Assembly: GCF_000224145.3 (NCBI RefSeq)
Contig: NC_020170.2
Location: 2,537,589 to 2,601,588, forward strand
From: Ciona intestinalis
Lineage: Eukaryota; Chordata; Ascidiacea; Phlebobranchia; Cionidae
DNA: 64,000 nt
Direction: 5' to 3'
A program made the translations under genes and the position numbers. Of the stretch, positions 20,526 through 31,583 are shown piece by piece. How positions within the stretch are numbered: position 1 is the first letter of the stretch; the number at the start of each line of letters is the position of its first letter. A model generated the notes under the pieces. It searched no databases. It was not told the origin of the DNA and saw only the letters and a program-made list of their open reading frames with translations.

Positions 20526-23500
20526 ATGTTTCCTAGGCTTCGCTTTTATTTCTTAGCAGTTGTCATTGTCGGAGTATATGGTCACGAAGCAGGCATTCGA
20601 TCATGGTATTCGCTGCGGGGAACGGATTACCTCATAGATAAGACTTACGTGGAAAATTACAGAGACGCAGAGCAGGAATGTCGTCTGTACGGAGCAATAC
20701 CCGCTGTTATAAACTCAACTTCAGTTCATCGATTCATTGTCAACCATATTGGAGTTATACCAGGTTAGTTATATATAGGTACGAATGCATTAGTATATTG
20801 TCGTGTTTTTTTGGTAATTTGTTCATGTTTGTTGTTTGAGTTGATTTGATTTTTGCTATCTTGTTTGAATAATTATATAGTAGGGTGGGGGAAGATGGGA
20901 CACATTGTCAATCTTATTTTCTCGTCCAGTTTGGTAGAACACAAAGAACATTTAAACAATTATGAAACCATATCTTTACGACTCCCATAGACCGTTGGTA
21001 ATTGTTTAAAACACGATCAGGATATTTGGGTATTACGAGCCAAAGGTGTTCCAACCTTCCCCACCCTACTAAAAGACTACCAAATGTTCATATTTCAATC
21101 TTATTTCTTAGGTTTGCCGTTTTCCTTTTTCATCGGACTCAAACGCACAGCTCCTAATTCTACATCCTTTACTTGGGCGGACGGCAGTCTCGCTTCAACT
21201 GGTGCAACTCAATGGGGAATATACGAACCCAAGCCCCCCAAAGAGCCTGGATTTGACTGTGTGATCATGGGTTCGGAGTTTTACGCGGACCCGATATATT
21301 TGTGGCGTGTTGTGCCTTGTGAAGAGACCTTTGGAAGAATCCTATGTCAAAAACCATCTTGTAAGTAGACTGTTATATGTGGTTATTGAGGCAGGTATAG
21401 CATTTTATGTCTTCTTTTCAAATTCGTAATTTTATTGTACGGGTCTTCACGCATACTTTATTCTGATTTAATGTTTTTTAATTGCATTATACTTTTTTTT
21501 CATTATACTGTTCCTAGGGAAGTAACGGTCATCTCTCTTATACCGAATAAGATTTGTACTTTTATTTTATTAACAAACGACTTTATATACTGCTCTGATC
21601 TTCGTAGACGTAACTGAAGAAACTGAAGTTATTCGTCAATTTATTTATTTATTCATATAGTTATCCCACCACTGAACCCGGAGCCACGAATAGTTCTCTA
21701 CACTGCAACAACGACAGCTGTATTCGTTGTTGTCCTGCAAGTCATCTTTCGACTTCTCCTCAAAATATTTGTTTCCAAGTTAGCATTTTTGTGTTTCTAA
21801 GTAAGCATTTAGCTTTTTAGTGTTTTTAAGTTAGCACAGGGTAAATAACTAACATTCAAATGTTGTTTTAATTAAAGTTTGTTGACATTTTAATGTTTTG
21901 CGAAAATAAGTAAGATACCATTTCCCCGTAAGATTACTAGAAAATGAAGCTTTGCCTGTGAAACAAAAAAGGTATATAGAAGGGTGGGGGAAAGATGGGA
22001 CACCTTTTATTCTATTTTCTTGACCCACATGGAATATTAAACAAAGAATTTTTAAAGCATTATGAAACCGCATCCTTTCGACTCCCATAGACCGTTGTCA
22101 ATTCTGCAAAACACGATCAGGATATTTCGATATTATGTGCTAATGGTAACCTGTCTCCCCCCACCCCACTCATACATAAAAAACTCATTCAAAACCTGTA
22201 TACAATTTGCTCGCACTTGCCTATTTGAAAAATAATTTCTTGCAAACTTCTATTTTCAGTGCTGAAAGACTAATAAGAGAAAAAGCGGACATGTTAAGCT
22301 CAGGTTAGCCAAGCAAATTGAAAAATTTCTTTCCTTTAGTCCATAAAAATTAACTGCCAAATCCGAATTTTAGACATCTACAAATTACGTACTGCGTTTT
22401 TAAAACCTTCGAGATTGAAGAAAAAGTTGAAGAAAAAGAAGAAGAAAATAAAAAAGCATAAATTAAAGGATAAGATAGACACAGCAAATGTTGGCGTGCA
22501 GACAGGAAAAACCAAGGATAGTGGCTCCACTGACTCGAGCGAGGTAATTGTTTAAATATTCTTTTTTTTTAAATATTCTTTTATTTGGTAAGTTTCCTGT
22601 TAAGGACCTTGGAATTAGTCCAGATTTGTTCCATTCCCACAATATCTGTCTGAATGAGGGTGACAATAAAATGATATAATCAAGTATATATTGACGGCTA
22701 AAATATGCCGAAAACATTAGCAATAAAATTCCTTGCTCCATGTTTAAGAGTTCGAACAATGACGAGGCACGTTTTACCGTCGAAAACGAAATACGAAAGA
22801 AAACAAGTAAACAAGATGGACCGACCAACGAAGAAACTACAGGGAAAAAGTCATCAGGTAAAGAAATTTGTTTCTTTAGCTGAGTTAAATGGATGATTGT
22901 ATAACTTATTTATCCTTGCGTGGTCGTTATAACGTTCTGTTTCATACACACCTAAAGGTGTTTTGTAAACTGGATGCGGTAGTGCTTTATGAGCTATAAT
23001 AGTATTTCATGATGAACGTTTATTTTCCTCTAATGTGTATTAATTTTACAATTCACCGTCTTCGGCTATAGTCGTCCTGCGTATTCGAAGTGTGGAATGA
23101 AATTGCTATTATTAGTTTTTCTCTTAATTTTAATACATATTTAGAAAGTTTGACAATCTAATTGTAACTTGCTCCGTAGCATTGCAAATCGTTAATGAGA
23201 TCGGAAAAAAAGATACGGAAAGTCCTAAGGCTAAACAAGGATTACAGAAGTCAGTAACACCTAAAAATGGCAAAAACACGAATCTATTCAAATCCCAATT
23301 AATTCAGGTATATAATATATCTTCTCTACAAGTGAGTTTTTCTTCGTATAAATTTTTTTCTTTGGAAATTTCTGTATACATTTATTCTTTAGAAATTGCT
23401 GTAGGAAAAAAATATTTTATAGGATAAACGCAACAATGAAAACGAAAATGTTACGAATGAAAACGAAACACCAAGGAAAAGTTTTCTTTCTTCATATGTA

Positions 23501-26500
23501 CCAAGTAAACCAAATCAACCCGCAACTAAAACGACAACAAATCCTTCTGCGGGTGAGCTAGTATTGTCCTTTACCGAAAACCAATGTATTTTTTTATTAA
23601 TAGATATATAGTAGAGTGGGGGGAAGATGGGACACTTGTTCATTCTATTTTCTCGTCCACTTTGGTAGTAAACAATGAATATTTGAAGAATTCTAAAACC
23701 GTATCCTCACGACTCACGATCAGGATATTTGGATAATATGTGCTAAAGGTGTCCCATCTTTCCCTAACATATTTGCCGTTGCAGAAGACGGCCCTAAGAA
23801 CCCAGAAATGTTTAACTCTTCAATGTTAAGATCCATTAAAAGGCCTGGAGAAAATGCGGAAAATACAAATGTTAAACAAGATATGGATAATCTGACATCG
23901 TCCAATAATGACATGCAGCCAAATTTATTCAAATCGAAATTCATTCAGGTACATTAGGCCAACTTAGAAAACGTGCTGTTAAATTATTTTCAAATGCTAT
24001 AACATAGATAAGCATATGTAGGTCGTGGTGTATACATTTTTATTATTTTGCTTTTTAACCGTTAAATTGTATGAAACAATTTAATAGAATAAAAGAAACG
24101 AAAACGACGAAATGTTACGATGGAAAACGATGCATCAAGGAAAAGCTTTCTTTCTTTTATACCAAGTAAACAAAATCAACCCTCAACTAAAACGACAACA
24201 AATTCTTCTGTGGGTAAGCTAGTATTGTCCTTTTTTTCGAAAGCAAGGTATTATTTTTACTAATTGATATATATAGGGGGGAAATGGGACACCTATTCAT
24301 TCTATTTTCTCTTCCACTTTGGTAGTAAACAAAAACATTCAAAGAATTATAAAACCGTATTCTCATCACGACTCCCATAGACCATTGGTAATTGTTTAAA
24401 ACACCATCAGGATATTTGGATATTGTGTGCTAAAGGTGTCTTCCCCTACCCTACCATAGCAATAAACGAAACATATCTGTCTTTGCAGAAGACGACCCTG
24501 AGAACCCAGAAATGTTTAACTCTTCAATGTTAAGATCCATTAAAAGGCCTGGAGAAAATGCAGAAAATACAAATGTTAAACAAGATATGGATAATCCGAC
24601 ATCGTCCAATAATGACATGCAGCCAAATTTGTTCAAATCGAAATTCATTCAGGTACATCATGTGTTCTCATAAACGTGATGTTTATTTGTTTGTAAATGC
24701 TATAGCATGGATAAGCATATTCGTCGTGGTGTTTATATTTTCCAGGTTTTACTTTTTGAACTGTTAAACTGTATAAAAACAAAAAAAATATTTGATAGAA
24801 TAAACAGAACGAAAACGACGAAAATGTTACAATGAAAAATGAATCCCCAAAGAAAAGTTTTCTTTCTTCATATGTACCAAGCAAACAATATGACTCGCGG
24901 AGTCCATCTCCAAGACAACCAGGTAACCTACATTTTCTGTTTGTTGTTCTGAAGCTGTTCACCTTAGAGGTCTGAATGTATAAATGAATGAATGTAACTT
25001 ATTTTCCCTCCCGTTGGGTCAGATACAGTCGTTATAACAAGGGTGTCGACTTACTATAGTGTCCACGTTGTTATGAATTATATAGTACTGTGGGGTAAGA
25101 TAGTATAACGTTACCATTTAAATAACGCATATTTCATGATTGGGATTAAAACAATTACAATGCCCTTTAAGAGTCGTGAGGGTACAGTTATATATTTCTG
25201 TAAATATTTTTTGCTTATACTAACGAATGAGAACAAAAATAAAAACGTGTCCAATCTTACCCCTACTGCATATCCAATTCCAGATGACGAAAATCCAAGC
25301 GTGTCAAATTTCTTTTTACCAATTACGTCGACACAGAAGGTGGAACGAAATAAAGAAGATGAACCGAAAGTTGATGCTCCGAGAAAATCTTTTACAAGTG
25401 AAGCGCATAGGAGCCCAGCATATGCTGAAATCACTCAAGTAATTTCTTTCCTATTAATAAAGACATAGTATATAGGATGGGGGAAGATGCGACACCTTTA
25501 GCACATAATATTCAATATGAACCTAAATCCAAAATGTGCTAATCCTGCTTAAAATATTGAAATATTTTAGCTATTAATATCCTTTGTTTACTACCAAATG
25601 GGACGAGAAAATAGGAAGAAAACATGTACCATTATACCCCGCCCTACTATATGCTACCATATATTCATTTAACATCACAGGAAATTTCGGATCCGGATGA
25701 AGATAATGAGAATACGAACGAAACGCCAACAAAACGTTTTACATCTAGTTTAACTTCCATCAAAAGTGATGAACCGTCTCCAGGTTCACAACTATCGGAA
25801 GTAACCATGGGTAAGTTCTGTGTTTTTTATTTCATAAAGTAATGCAACCATATGATTAGGGGTTTAAAGGGTAAATACTGAGCCATTTGTAAACCTATTA
25901 CGCATCGTAATAAAACACCGGTAGCGCGCCCGCCTTTATAGCCTAGGTGCTATGAGTTCGAGGTGCGACGTTGCTGCCACTGTGGGCGTATGTGTATTAA
26001 CACACGTACACAGAGGTTCTTTAAACCAAGAGGTGACTAATGGGTTGTCAAAGTTGTCAGCCATAGTAAAAAAATAAAAATAAATTATGTTTTATTTTAA
26101 ATGTATGGTAACTCCTGTATAAACGGGCAGGAAGAGTGCTTAAAACAGAACGCCTTTCGTATAGCTACTATAAGTAGCGAGGATAAACAATATTAATAAC
26201 AAACAATTGTAGAAATTGGCAAGAAAGAATCTCCAACCCCACAGTCCGACGGAAATAACGAAACCAGTGGAATTGTGAGACCTGAATCGAAGATGGTTCC
26301 GAGCAACATATCATCTTATACGCATGAGGTTCGGGATCCGACAACCCAGCAAACAAGCGTCGATAAGGAACAGAGTTCTTCACCTCATAAGGTAACAATT
26401 TCTCTTGGTTTAAAGGTCTGTCGTTCTGTCACTATATTCGGTTTTGTCGTTATTATAATAATAAAACTTTATTTGTTTCTTCGGTTATCGACGATTTTTA

Positions 26501-28674
26501 GCAACATTTTAAACAAAAAAAGCAGGATATAGCGACAAAGCAACAATCAACCACCCTTACAGTTAAAAACATATTTACATTTAACTGGAAGAAAATATTG
26601 TGCATTTCCTTGATCCCTCCACCGTATAAATTTGAGGAGAAGCTATGTGAAATAATTTAATCTTTGTCGGCACAGAATATTTCACCATATGAAGTTGAAA
26701 AGTTGATAATTGAAGATGTTCCAAGGAAGAAATCATTTACAAGCCAAGTTGAAGTGTATAGGAACCCAGCATATGCTGAGATCACTCAAGTATTTAAAAA
26801 TTTTATATTTATAAATTTTTTTTTATTAACCCCACCCCCCCCCCCCAACCCCCAATAAATAAATAAAGTTTTTTTTAAAAAAATTTTGGGGGGGGGGGGG
26901 TTAAGGCGGAACATGTTGTCATTCTGTTTTCCTGTCCAGTTGGTAAAGTAAACAAAAATATTTACAAAACTAACTGCATCCCCCTCAAAGAGCGTCAAAA
27001 CACAATCAGAAAATGGTTTCAGTGCTAACGGTATCCGATTTTATCCCACTCGATGGGTATGTAGAAGCTACATGTATTTTGGACTTATTTTTGCTGCCTT
27101 CATAGGCTAGATATACACCTTCGACCAAGTTTTAGTTAGATATGGCAAACTTTTCTAACTTTTTTCTAACAGTAAATTTCGGATTCTGACGATGAAGTTG
27201 CAACGACAACGGAAGACACGCCGGCCCTACGTTTTAAGACAAAATTAACAAACTTTCAAACTAGTTTGGCTTTCTCCAGGTGCTAAATTACCTGAAGCCA
27301 GCAGCCAGGTAGACTTATTTTTTTTCGTTTCACTTCTTCTAATATCTAGCACTAAATAAAAGAACGAGGTGTTGTAGATTGGGGTAAGACGGTACATGCT
27401 TTCATTCTATTTCCTCGCTCCACTTGGTAGTAAACAAGGAGTGTTTACAATTTTTTTATAAACTTAGCCCCATGACTTTAACGCAGCGTTGTTAATTGTT
27501 TAAAACACGATCAGAAGATACGGGATATTATGAGATAAAGGTATATCCCGTTTATCCCACAGTACTATAGACTTATTTTTATCATGTTTTAACTATAAGC
27601 GCTTGTTATTAATCAGAAAGCAACAAAAAGAATACTCCAGGCCAAAAGTCTGGTGCAAAGAAAAAGTCTCCAGGAATTGTAGAACGTGGTATGCAGTTGG
27701 TTCCGTTGCCAAGCAACATCTCTTCTCGTATTCACGATGTTCAGGATTCGATTTCTCAACAGACAACTGCGATTGCTGTTCGTGTAAAGGCCGCTACAGG
27801 AGACTCGAAAGTTTCGAAATACTCGCATTCCTTGTTAGACGCCAATAATGAAAGTATTACTTTATGTTTTTAGTAGATATAGTGGGCCGGGCAGTTACAA
27901 AAAGTTATAAAACCGTACCGTCACGACTTACATAGACCGTTGTAAATTGTTTAAACCATCACAAACAGGATTTTGGAATATTATGGACTAAAGGTGTCTA
28001 GTCTTTCCCCGTTCTACTACAGTTTATTTAAACTGTGTAAAGTACAGTAGGGTGGGGGAAGATGGGACACCTTATAACTCTATTTTCTCCTCCCATTGAG
28101 ACCGTTGTTAATTGTTTAAAGCACAACCATGGTGTTTAAATATTATGTGCTAAAGGTGTCCCGTCTTCCCCCACCCTACTACATTAACATTTTTTTAGCG
28201 TTGAGTACACGACATAAAAGTTTGGCGATAAAAGACAAAAAGGATCAAAAGCCAAAAGATTCAGCTGATGAAACATCTTCTACAACCGATACTTCCGTTT
28301 CGGAGATTCAAAGCAGCGACGCGGAAGATATAGCGAATGACAGTAGGTGTATTTAAAACCCAAACGTCGAAATATTCAACCATTAGATTTGTTTTAGTTG
28401 TGTGTATGAACTTATTTTTGTCGGAACCCGTATATGTTTGTACAGGCTTATCATAGTCTTTCTTTGGCTATACGCGACTTTACCAGTTTGATGGGTATAG
28501 AGTCGATAGACTGCTTAAGTGTTTATTACATTTAATAGATAATCATTAGATAGGCTACACGCAACACACGTAGGGCATTTTAATATGACATATATTACAC
28601 TTTCAGTTCACCTGTCGAGCAAACAAAGACGTACAAAATCAGATCAGCAAACGGACAAGCCTTCTGACGATTAG
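20526..28674 (+). CDS. C-type lectin receptor E with long repeated-exon tail
   Basis: I trace about 20 exons: 20526-20763, 21112-21360, 21661-21778, 22260-22303, 22374-22543, 22749-22857, 23180-23307, 23423-23552, 23785-23948, 24088-24213, 24489-24652, 24799-24922, 25284-25438, 25681-25810, 26213-26391, 26676-26789, 27173-27308, 27617-27853, 28199-28342, 28607-28674. Signal MFPRLRFYFLAVVIVGVYG, CTLD (EQECRLYGAIPAVINST, FFIGLKR), transmembrane IVLYTATTTAVFVVVLQVIF, then a Lys-rich stretch and a long polar tail. Sugar-site motifs are lost (EPK, WRV). The tail repeats two exon types, one ending FKSQLIQ/FKSKFIQ or AYAEITQ, one ending near SYVPSK. Exon 10 is one base short against its paralogs, and exon 17 opens with TAA, so the full chain cannot be one frame. 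Joining exon 9 to 12 keeps phase. Exons 1-9 are firm; the rest may be alternatively spliced or partly decayed. Confidence 0.75.
20878..21071 (-). mobile_element. miniature element, full copy
   Basis: tagtagggtgggggaagatg to ccaaccttccccaccctact, in receptor E intron 1. Confidence 0.92.
21977..22172 (-). mobile_element. miniature element, full copy
   Basis: tagaagggtgggggaaagat to gtctccccccaccccactca, in receptor E intron 3. Confidence 0.88.
23609..23770 (-). mobile_element. miniature element, nearly full
   Basis: tagtagagtggggggaagat to ggtgtcccatctttccctaa, in receptor E intron 8, 14 bases before exon 9. Duplicated with the exons as the copy at 24273. Confidence 0.88.
24273..24457 (-). 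mobile_element. miniature element, duplicate of the 23609 copy
   Basis: ataggggggaaatgggacac to aaaggtgtcttcccctaccc, in the duplicated intron 10 of receptor E. It retains the central part missing from the 23609 copy. Confidence 0.85.
25083..25268 (+). mobile_element. miniature element, diverged, subfamily 2
   Basis: tagtactgtggggtaagata to cgtgtccaatcttaccccta, in receptor E intron 12, ending 15 bases before exon 13. Confidence 0.78.
25472..25650 (+). mobile_element. miniature element, full copy
   Basis: ataggatgggggaagatgcg to ataccccgccctactat, in receptor E intron 13. Confidence 0.85.
25905..26090 (+). repeat. tRNA-derived SINE-like element in receptor E intron 14
   Basis: The head ggtagcgcgcccgcc and, 30 bases on, gagttcgaggt resemble tRNA A and B boxes. 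They are followed by gtgggcgtatgtgtattaac and a tail ending near ggttgtcaaagttgtcagcc and a short A-rich end. Confidence 0.6.
26833..26900. repeat. opposed C-run and G-run around an AT core
   Basis: A long run of C (about 26833-26845) and a long run of G (about 26888-26900) face each other across aataaataaataaag and T/A runs, in receptor E intron 16. The G-run replaces the start of a miniature element. It could form a hairpin or quadruplex, or be a collapse artefact. Confidence 0.7.
26888..27050 (-). mobile_element. miniature element with G-run at its left end
   Basis: The left terminus is replaced by the G-run, then ttaaggcggaacatgttgtc; the right end is ggtatccgattttatcccac. Receptor E intron 16. 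Confidence 0.75.
27375..27567 (-). mobile_element. miniature element, full copy, subfamily 2
   Basis: tagattggggtaagacggta to tatcccgtttatcccacagt, in receptor E intron 17. Confidence 0.85.
27880..28019 (-). mobile_element. miniature element with internal deletion
   Basis: tagtgggccgggcagttaca to ctagtctttccccgttctac, in receptor E intron 18. Confidence 0.78.
28048..28181 (-). mobile_element. miniature element, internally deleted, well-kept ends
   Basis: tagggtgggggaagatggga to ccgtcttcccccaccctact. About 55 bases of the centre are missing. Receptor E intron 18, 17 bases before exon 19. Confidence 0.88.
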
Positions 28675-29894
28675 GTCATAAGAGAAACATCTTTTAGTTC
28701 AAATCTTTTTTTTTCTATTCACCAGATTAAACTAATTGTAATTTGAAACATTATTTCTGAGGTAGATACGATTTAACGCACAAGCCTAAGCAAAAATATC
28801 GTGAGCAGATTGCGTATTGTTTGTTTTGTTTCGTAGTGATAACGGAAATGAAAAGACGTCACGAGATTGATGCAATCTGAAACGTTCGCCTCATTAAATA
28901 ACATATTTGGACTAAATTCTACAATTTGTATGACTTTAAAGAACATTTAACAAAGAATATGCATATATTTTGTTTTATCAAGGAAATGACTATCTGGATT
29001 ATTAAATCTGGTCAAATAATGAATCCTACCACTTTTTAACTTGTATGGCATATTTTTAATACACACCTGAAATGCATTTTGTACACAGTTATAGAATTAC
29101 GAGTCCCTCGCTTGTGTTTTTAGGATAATTGATTCAGATCTTGGCCTTGGAACCACAATAGATATATTTGTTTATCCATCATAACAATTACAACAATGAT
29201 GTATCATTAAACCATTGTATTGAAGCGACGAATGATATCAGCACATTCAAGTATTAAAGAAGTAATTTAATAATGAAAAGACAAAAAATTAAACATCGTG
29301 TAAAGGCAGTCCGAGACACAGTAATATAAAGGCCAGTGATACGTTGAAATGTACAGAATTTAGGCTATTTTGAATTGCAGACCTGCTAAAAGAAGTGCCC
29401 TTGGCTGAAAGATTTTAGGCAGTATCATTCTATTGCTAAAAGATCATCTATCATTATTAAAAAGTAAAAAGAATTTATAAAACAGGGCTACCTCAAGTAA
29501 TATCTTTGGTGTTACTGCTACAAGTATTACTACATGAAAGGTTAAAATGAGCAGTTAAAAAACATATTGTAGCCGATTTAAAAATTGTGAGTGCTTAGTG
29601 CATACGCATTTGCACCAAAGTTACTTCACAAAATGTAAGCACACATAAAAATATTGCCACACCTACAGCATTGAGATATTTGCATAGGTTTCGCAGTGTT
29701 ATTGTCTACTAATAGAAGAAGTTTTAGGTAGAAAGTATAATAGAAGAACGCTTTCTACCTGGATAAAACTAATCATATCATCTAAGAAGTATAAAGGTAA
29801 TAAATAAAATAATTAAACAATAATATCTAAAACATATTTAGGTTTAAAATGTAGGTGATTGAACTTCCAGTGAAACGTGTTAACGAAAAAGCTC
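28675..29894. other. spacer between receptor E and ANKRD13C
   Basis: AT-rich without a recognisable gene or miniature element. It should contain the 3' UTRs of two convergent genes, receptor E (plus) and ANKRD13C (minus). Confidence 0.5.
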
Positions 29895-31583
29895 TTAAGT
29901 TGCGCTCTTGCTTGCTCTTTTTTTAGAGGACTCCTGCTGTCTCTGCTTACAACTCTTTTCAAACCAACTTGGCTCTTCCTTGTATGTGGATGGGACAGTG
30001 AACATGGAGCTTGGGATACTGCTACGGAACTCAAACTGAGGGAAAGTTGATGACAGCTTTAACTGTGGGAAACACTGGAATGTCAATTCGGACTGGAAAC
30101 CCTGAGGGAAGACGGAGTGTTACAAAGTCTTTTAATTTCGAGAACAACTTTGCTTTTGTTCCAAGAGCCGCAAAGATCGGAAGAAGATTTTCAAGCCGTA
30201 CTGGAAACTCAGCACTCATGCCAAGAGAGGCTTCAAATCTTTTGGTATTCAGTTTCTCCTTTCTGTGACGACCCAAGCATGGATCAGAATTACGGTGGTT
30301 ATTATATTGTTTCCATGTGATCTTTGACGGCTCAGGAGCAGGAAGAGATTGCCGCCTTTCTGGATCAGAACTGTCTTCACATTCATCCAGAATCTTTCCA
30401 GCATCCTCACCCTTGCTAATCGCATCTCGAAGCATTTTGTTCTTTTTTATATCTTCCTCTGACAAATGCTCTCTTCTTTTCCGAGTAACCAGCATCAGAT
30501 TTGAAATGCGGTAAAAATCCGCATTAAACTGTCCTATCTTTTCTGCTTTGTGATGAGTAAAAATCCACCCTGAGTTCACAGACTCGATAACGCTCTCCTT
30601 AGTCTTCATTGCAGCATCCACAATGTCTGTGCTCATCGATATGTCAACTTCCTCCTCAATAGATGCTTCACGCTCCTGTACTGTGGTCTGCTTCATATGC
30701 TGGTAAATTTTGTTTCTAAAAAAATAAGTACACATTTAATTTATGTTGAGACTAGGTTAATGCAAGTTGTACAAACTATTGGTTTTTATGTAAAATAATG
30801 CTATACACTATCCAAAACTATAAATTTGTATTGCATAATTTTGCATTAGTATTTTTTTTTAGCTTTTTCGTCAGGAAAATATATAGGTAATTGGTAGCCT
30901 ATTTGGTAGTAATTGCAAAGATCCAGCTATTAAATCAAGTAATAATGATTTACTGACTTGTTGTCCAGTAGCAACACATCAGGTTCCCCATCTGCTGCAA
31001 AATCAATGATGATTGAAATGTCTCCTCGAATCCAACGTCGCTCACTAAAATCTTCGAGAGTGGAGTCCATACGAATACGGTGACCACTTCTATAGATGTG
31101 ACATGTGTCTGAAGGCAGAATGCGGGACACAAAGGGTATCCAGCTTTGGAAATCCCAGCGCATCTCCATATAGAAGTCACCGCCCAAAGCTTGTAATGCT
31201 TCTCTTATTTCTGGTTTCTGTTTCTTCATAGAATTTTTCTTCTGCTTTCGAAGAAACCTGTACAGTGAAGTAATGGTCTGGCGGTCACCATAGCTGACTG
31301 CTTCCTGCAATGGCGTCCATCCATAGTGGTTCTTCACGTTAATTTCATGGCCATGTTTTAATAACAACTGCACACATTCCTTATGGCCCAACATTACAGC
31401 GAGGTGTAAAGGTGTATTCCCATGATGGTCTCTCACTTCTTCAAAATTTTCATTCTCCTTTTTTACATTCAGCTTCTTGGAGAGTTGTGAAATATTGTTT
31501 TCAAATACCAGCTCATGCAAACCCAGTTCTGGTGCTCTGTGTTGTGAGCTGCTGTTGGTTTGACTCATAGTTTTACTCGGCAT
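29895..31583 (-). CDS. ANKRD13C: ankyrin repeat domain 13C protein
   Basis: Two exons: 31583-30958 and 30715-29895. Ankyrin repeats are at the N-terminus (HGNTPLHLAVMLGHKECVQL, YGWTPLQEAVSYGDRQ), then the ANKRD13 family region with DFYMEMRWDFQSWIPFVSRI, RKRREHLSEED, ERRQSLPAPEPSKITWKQY and LPSGFPVRIDIPVFPTVKA. Family members bind ubiquitin or membrane cargo; ANKRD13C is ER-associated, described as a chaperone for a GPCR, and lacks the ubiquitin-interacting motifs of 13A/B/D, which are absent here too. The first frame stops at 30031 (VINFPSV), but the conserved family ending continues one base out of frame as FEFRSSIPSSMFTVPSTYKEE down to a stop at 29895. So there is a single-base frame discrepancy near 30040, perhaps a sequence error. 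The donor chosen, AA|GTCAGT, is the one that keeps phase. Confidence 0.9.

Larger units (their letters stand above)
23423..24652 (+). repeat. tandem duplication of an exon pair in receptor E
   Basis: Exons 8-9 (23423-23948) and 10-11 (24088-24652), with the miniature element in the intron between them, are copies. Exons 9 and 11 differ at five of 164 bases, all transitions. Exon 12 is a third copy of the exon 8 type. The element therefore inserted before the duplication. Confidence 0.9.

Noticed and set aside
30025-30040. Programmed +1 frameshift in ANKRD13C at GTT TGA
   Set aside because: No known shift-stimulating signal or family precedent; a sequence error is far simpler.
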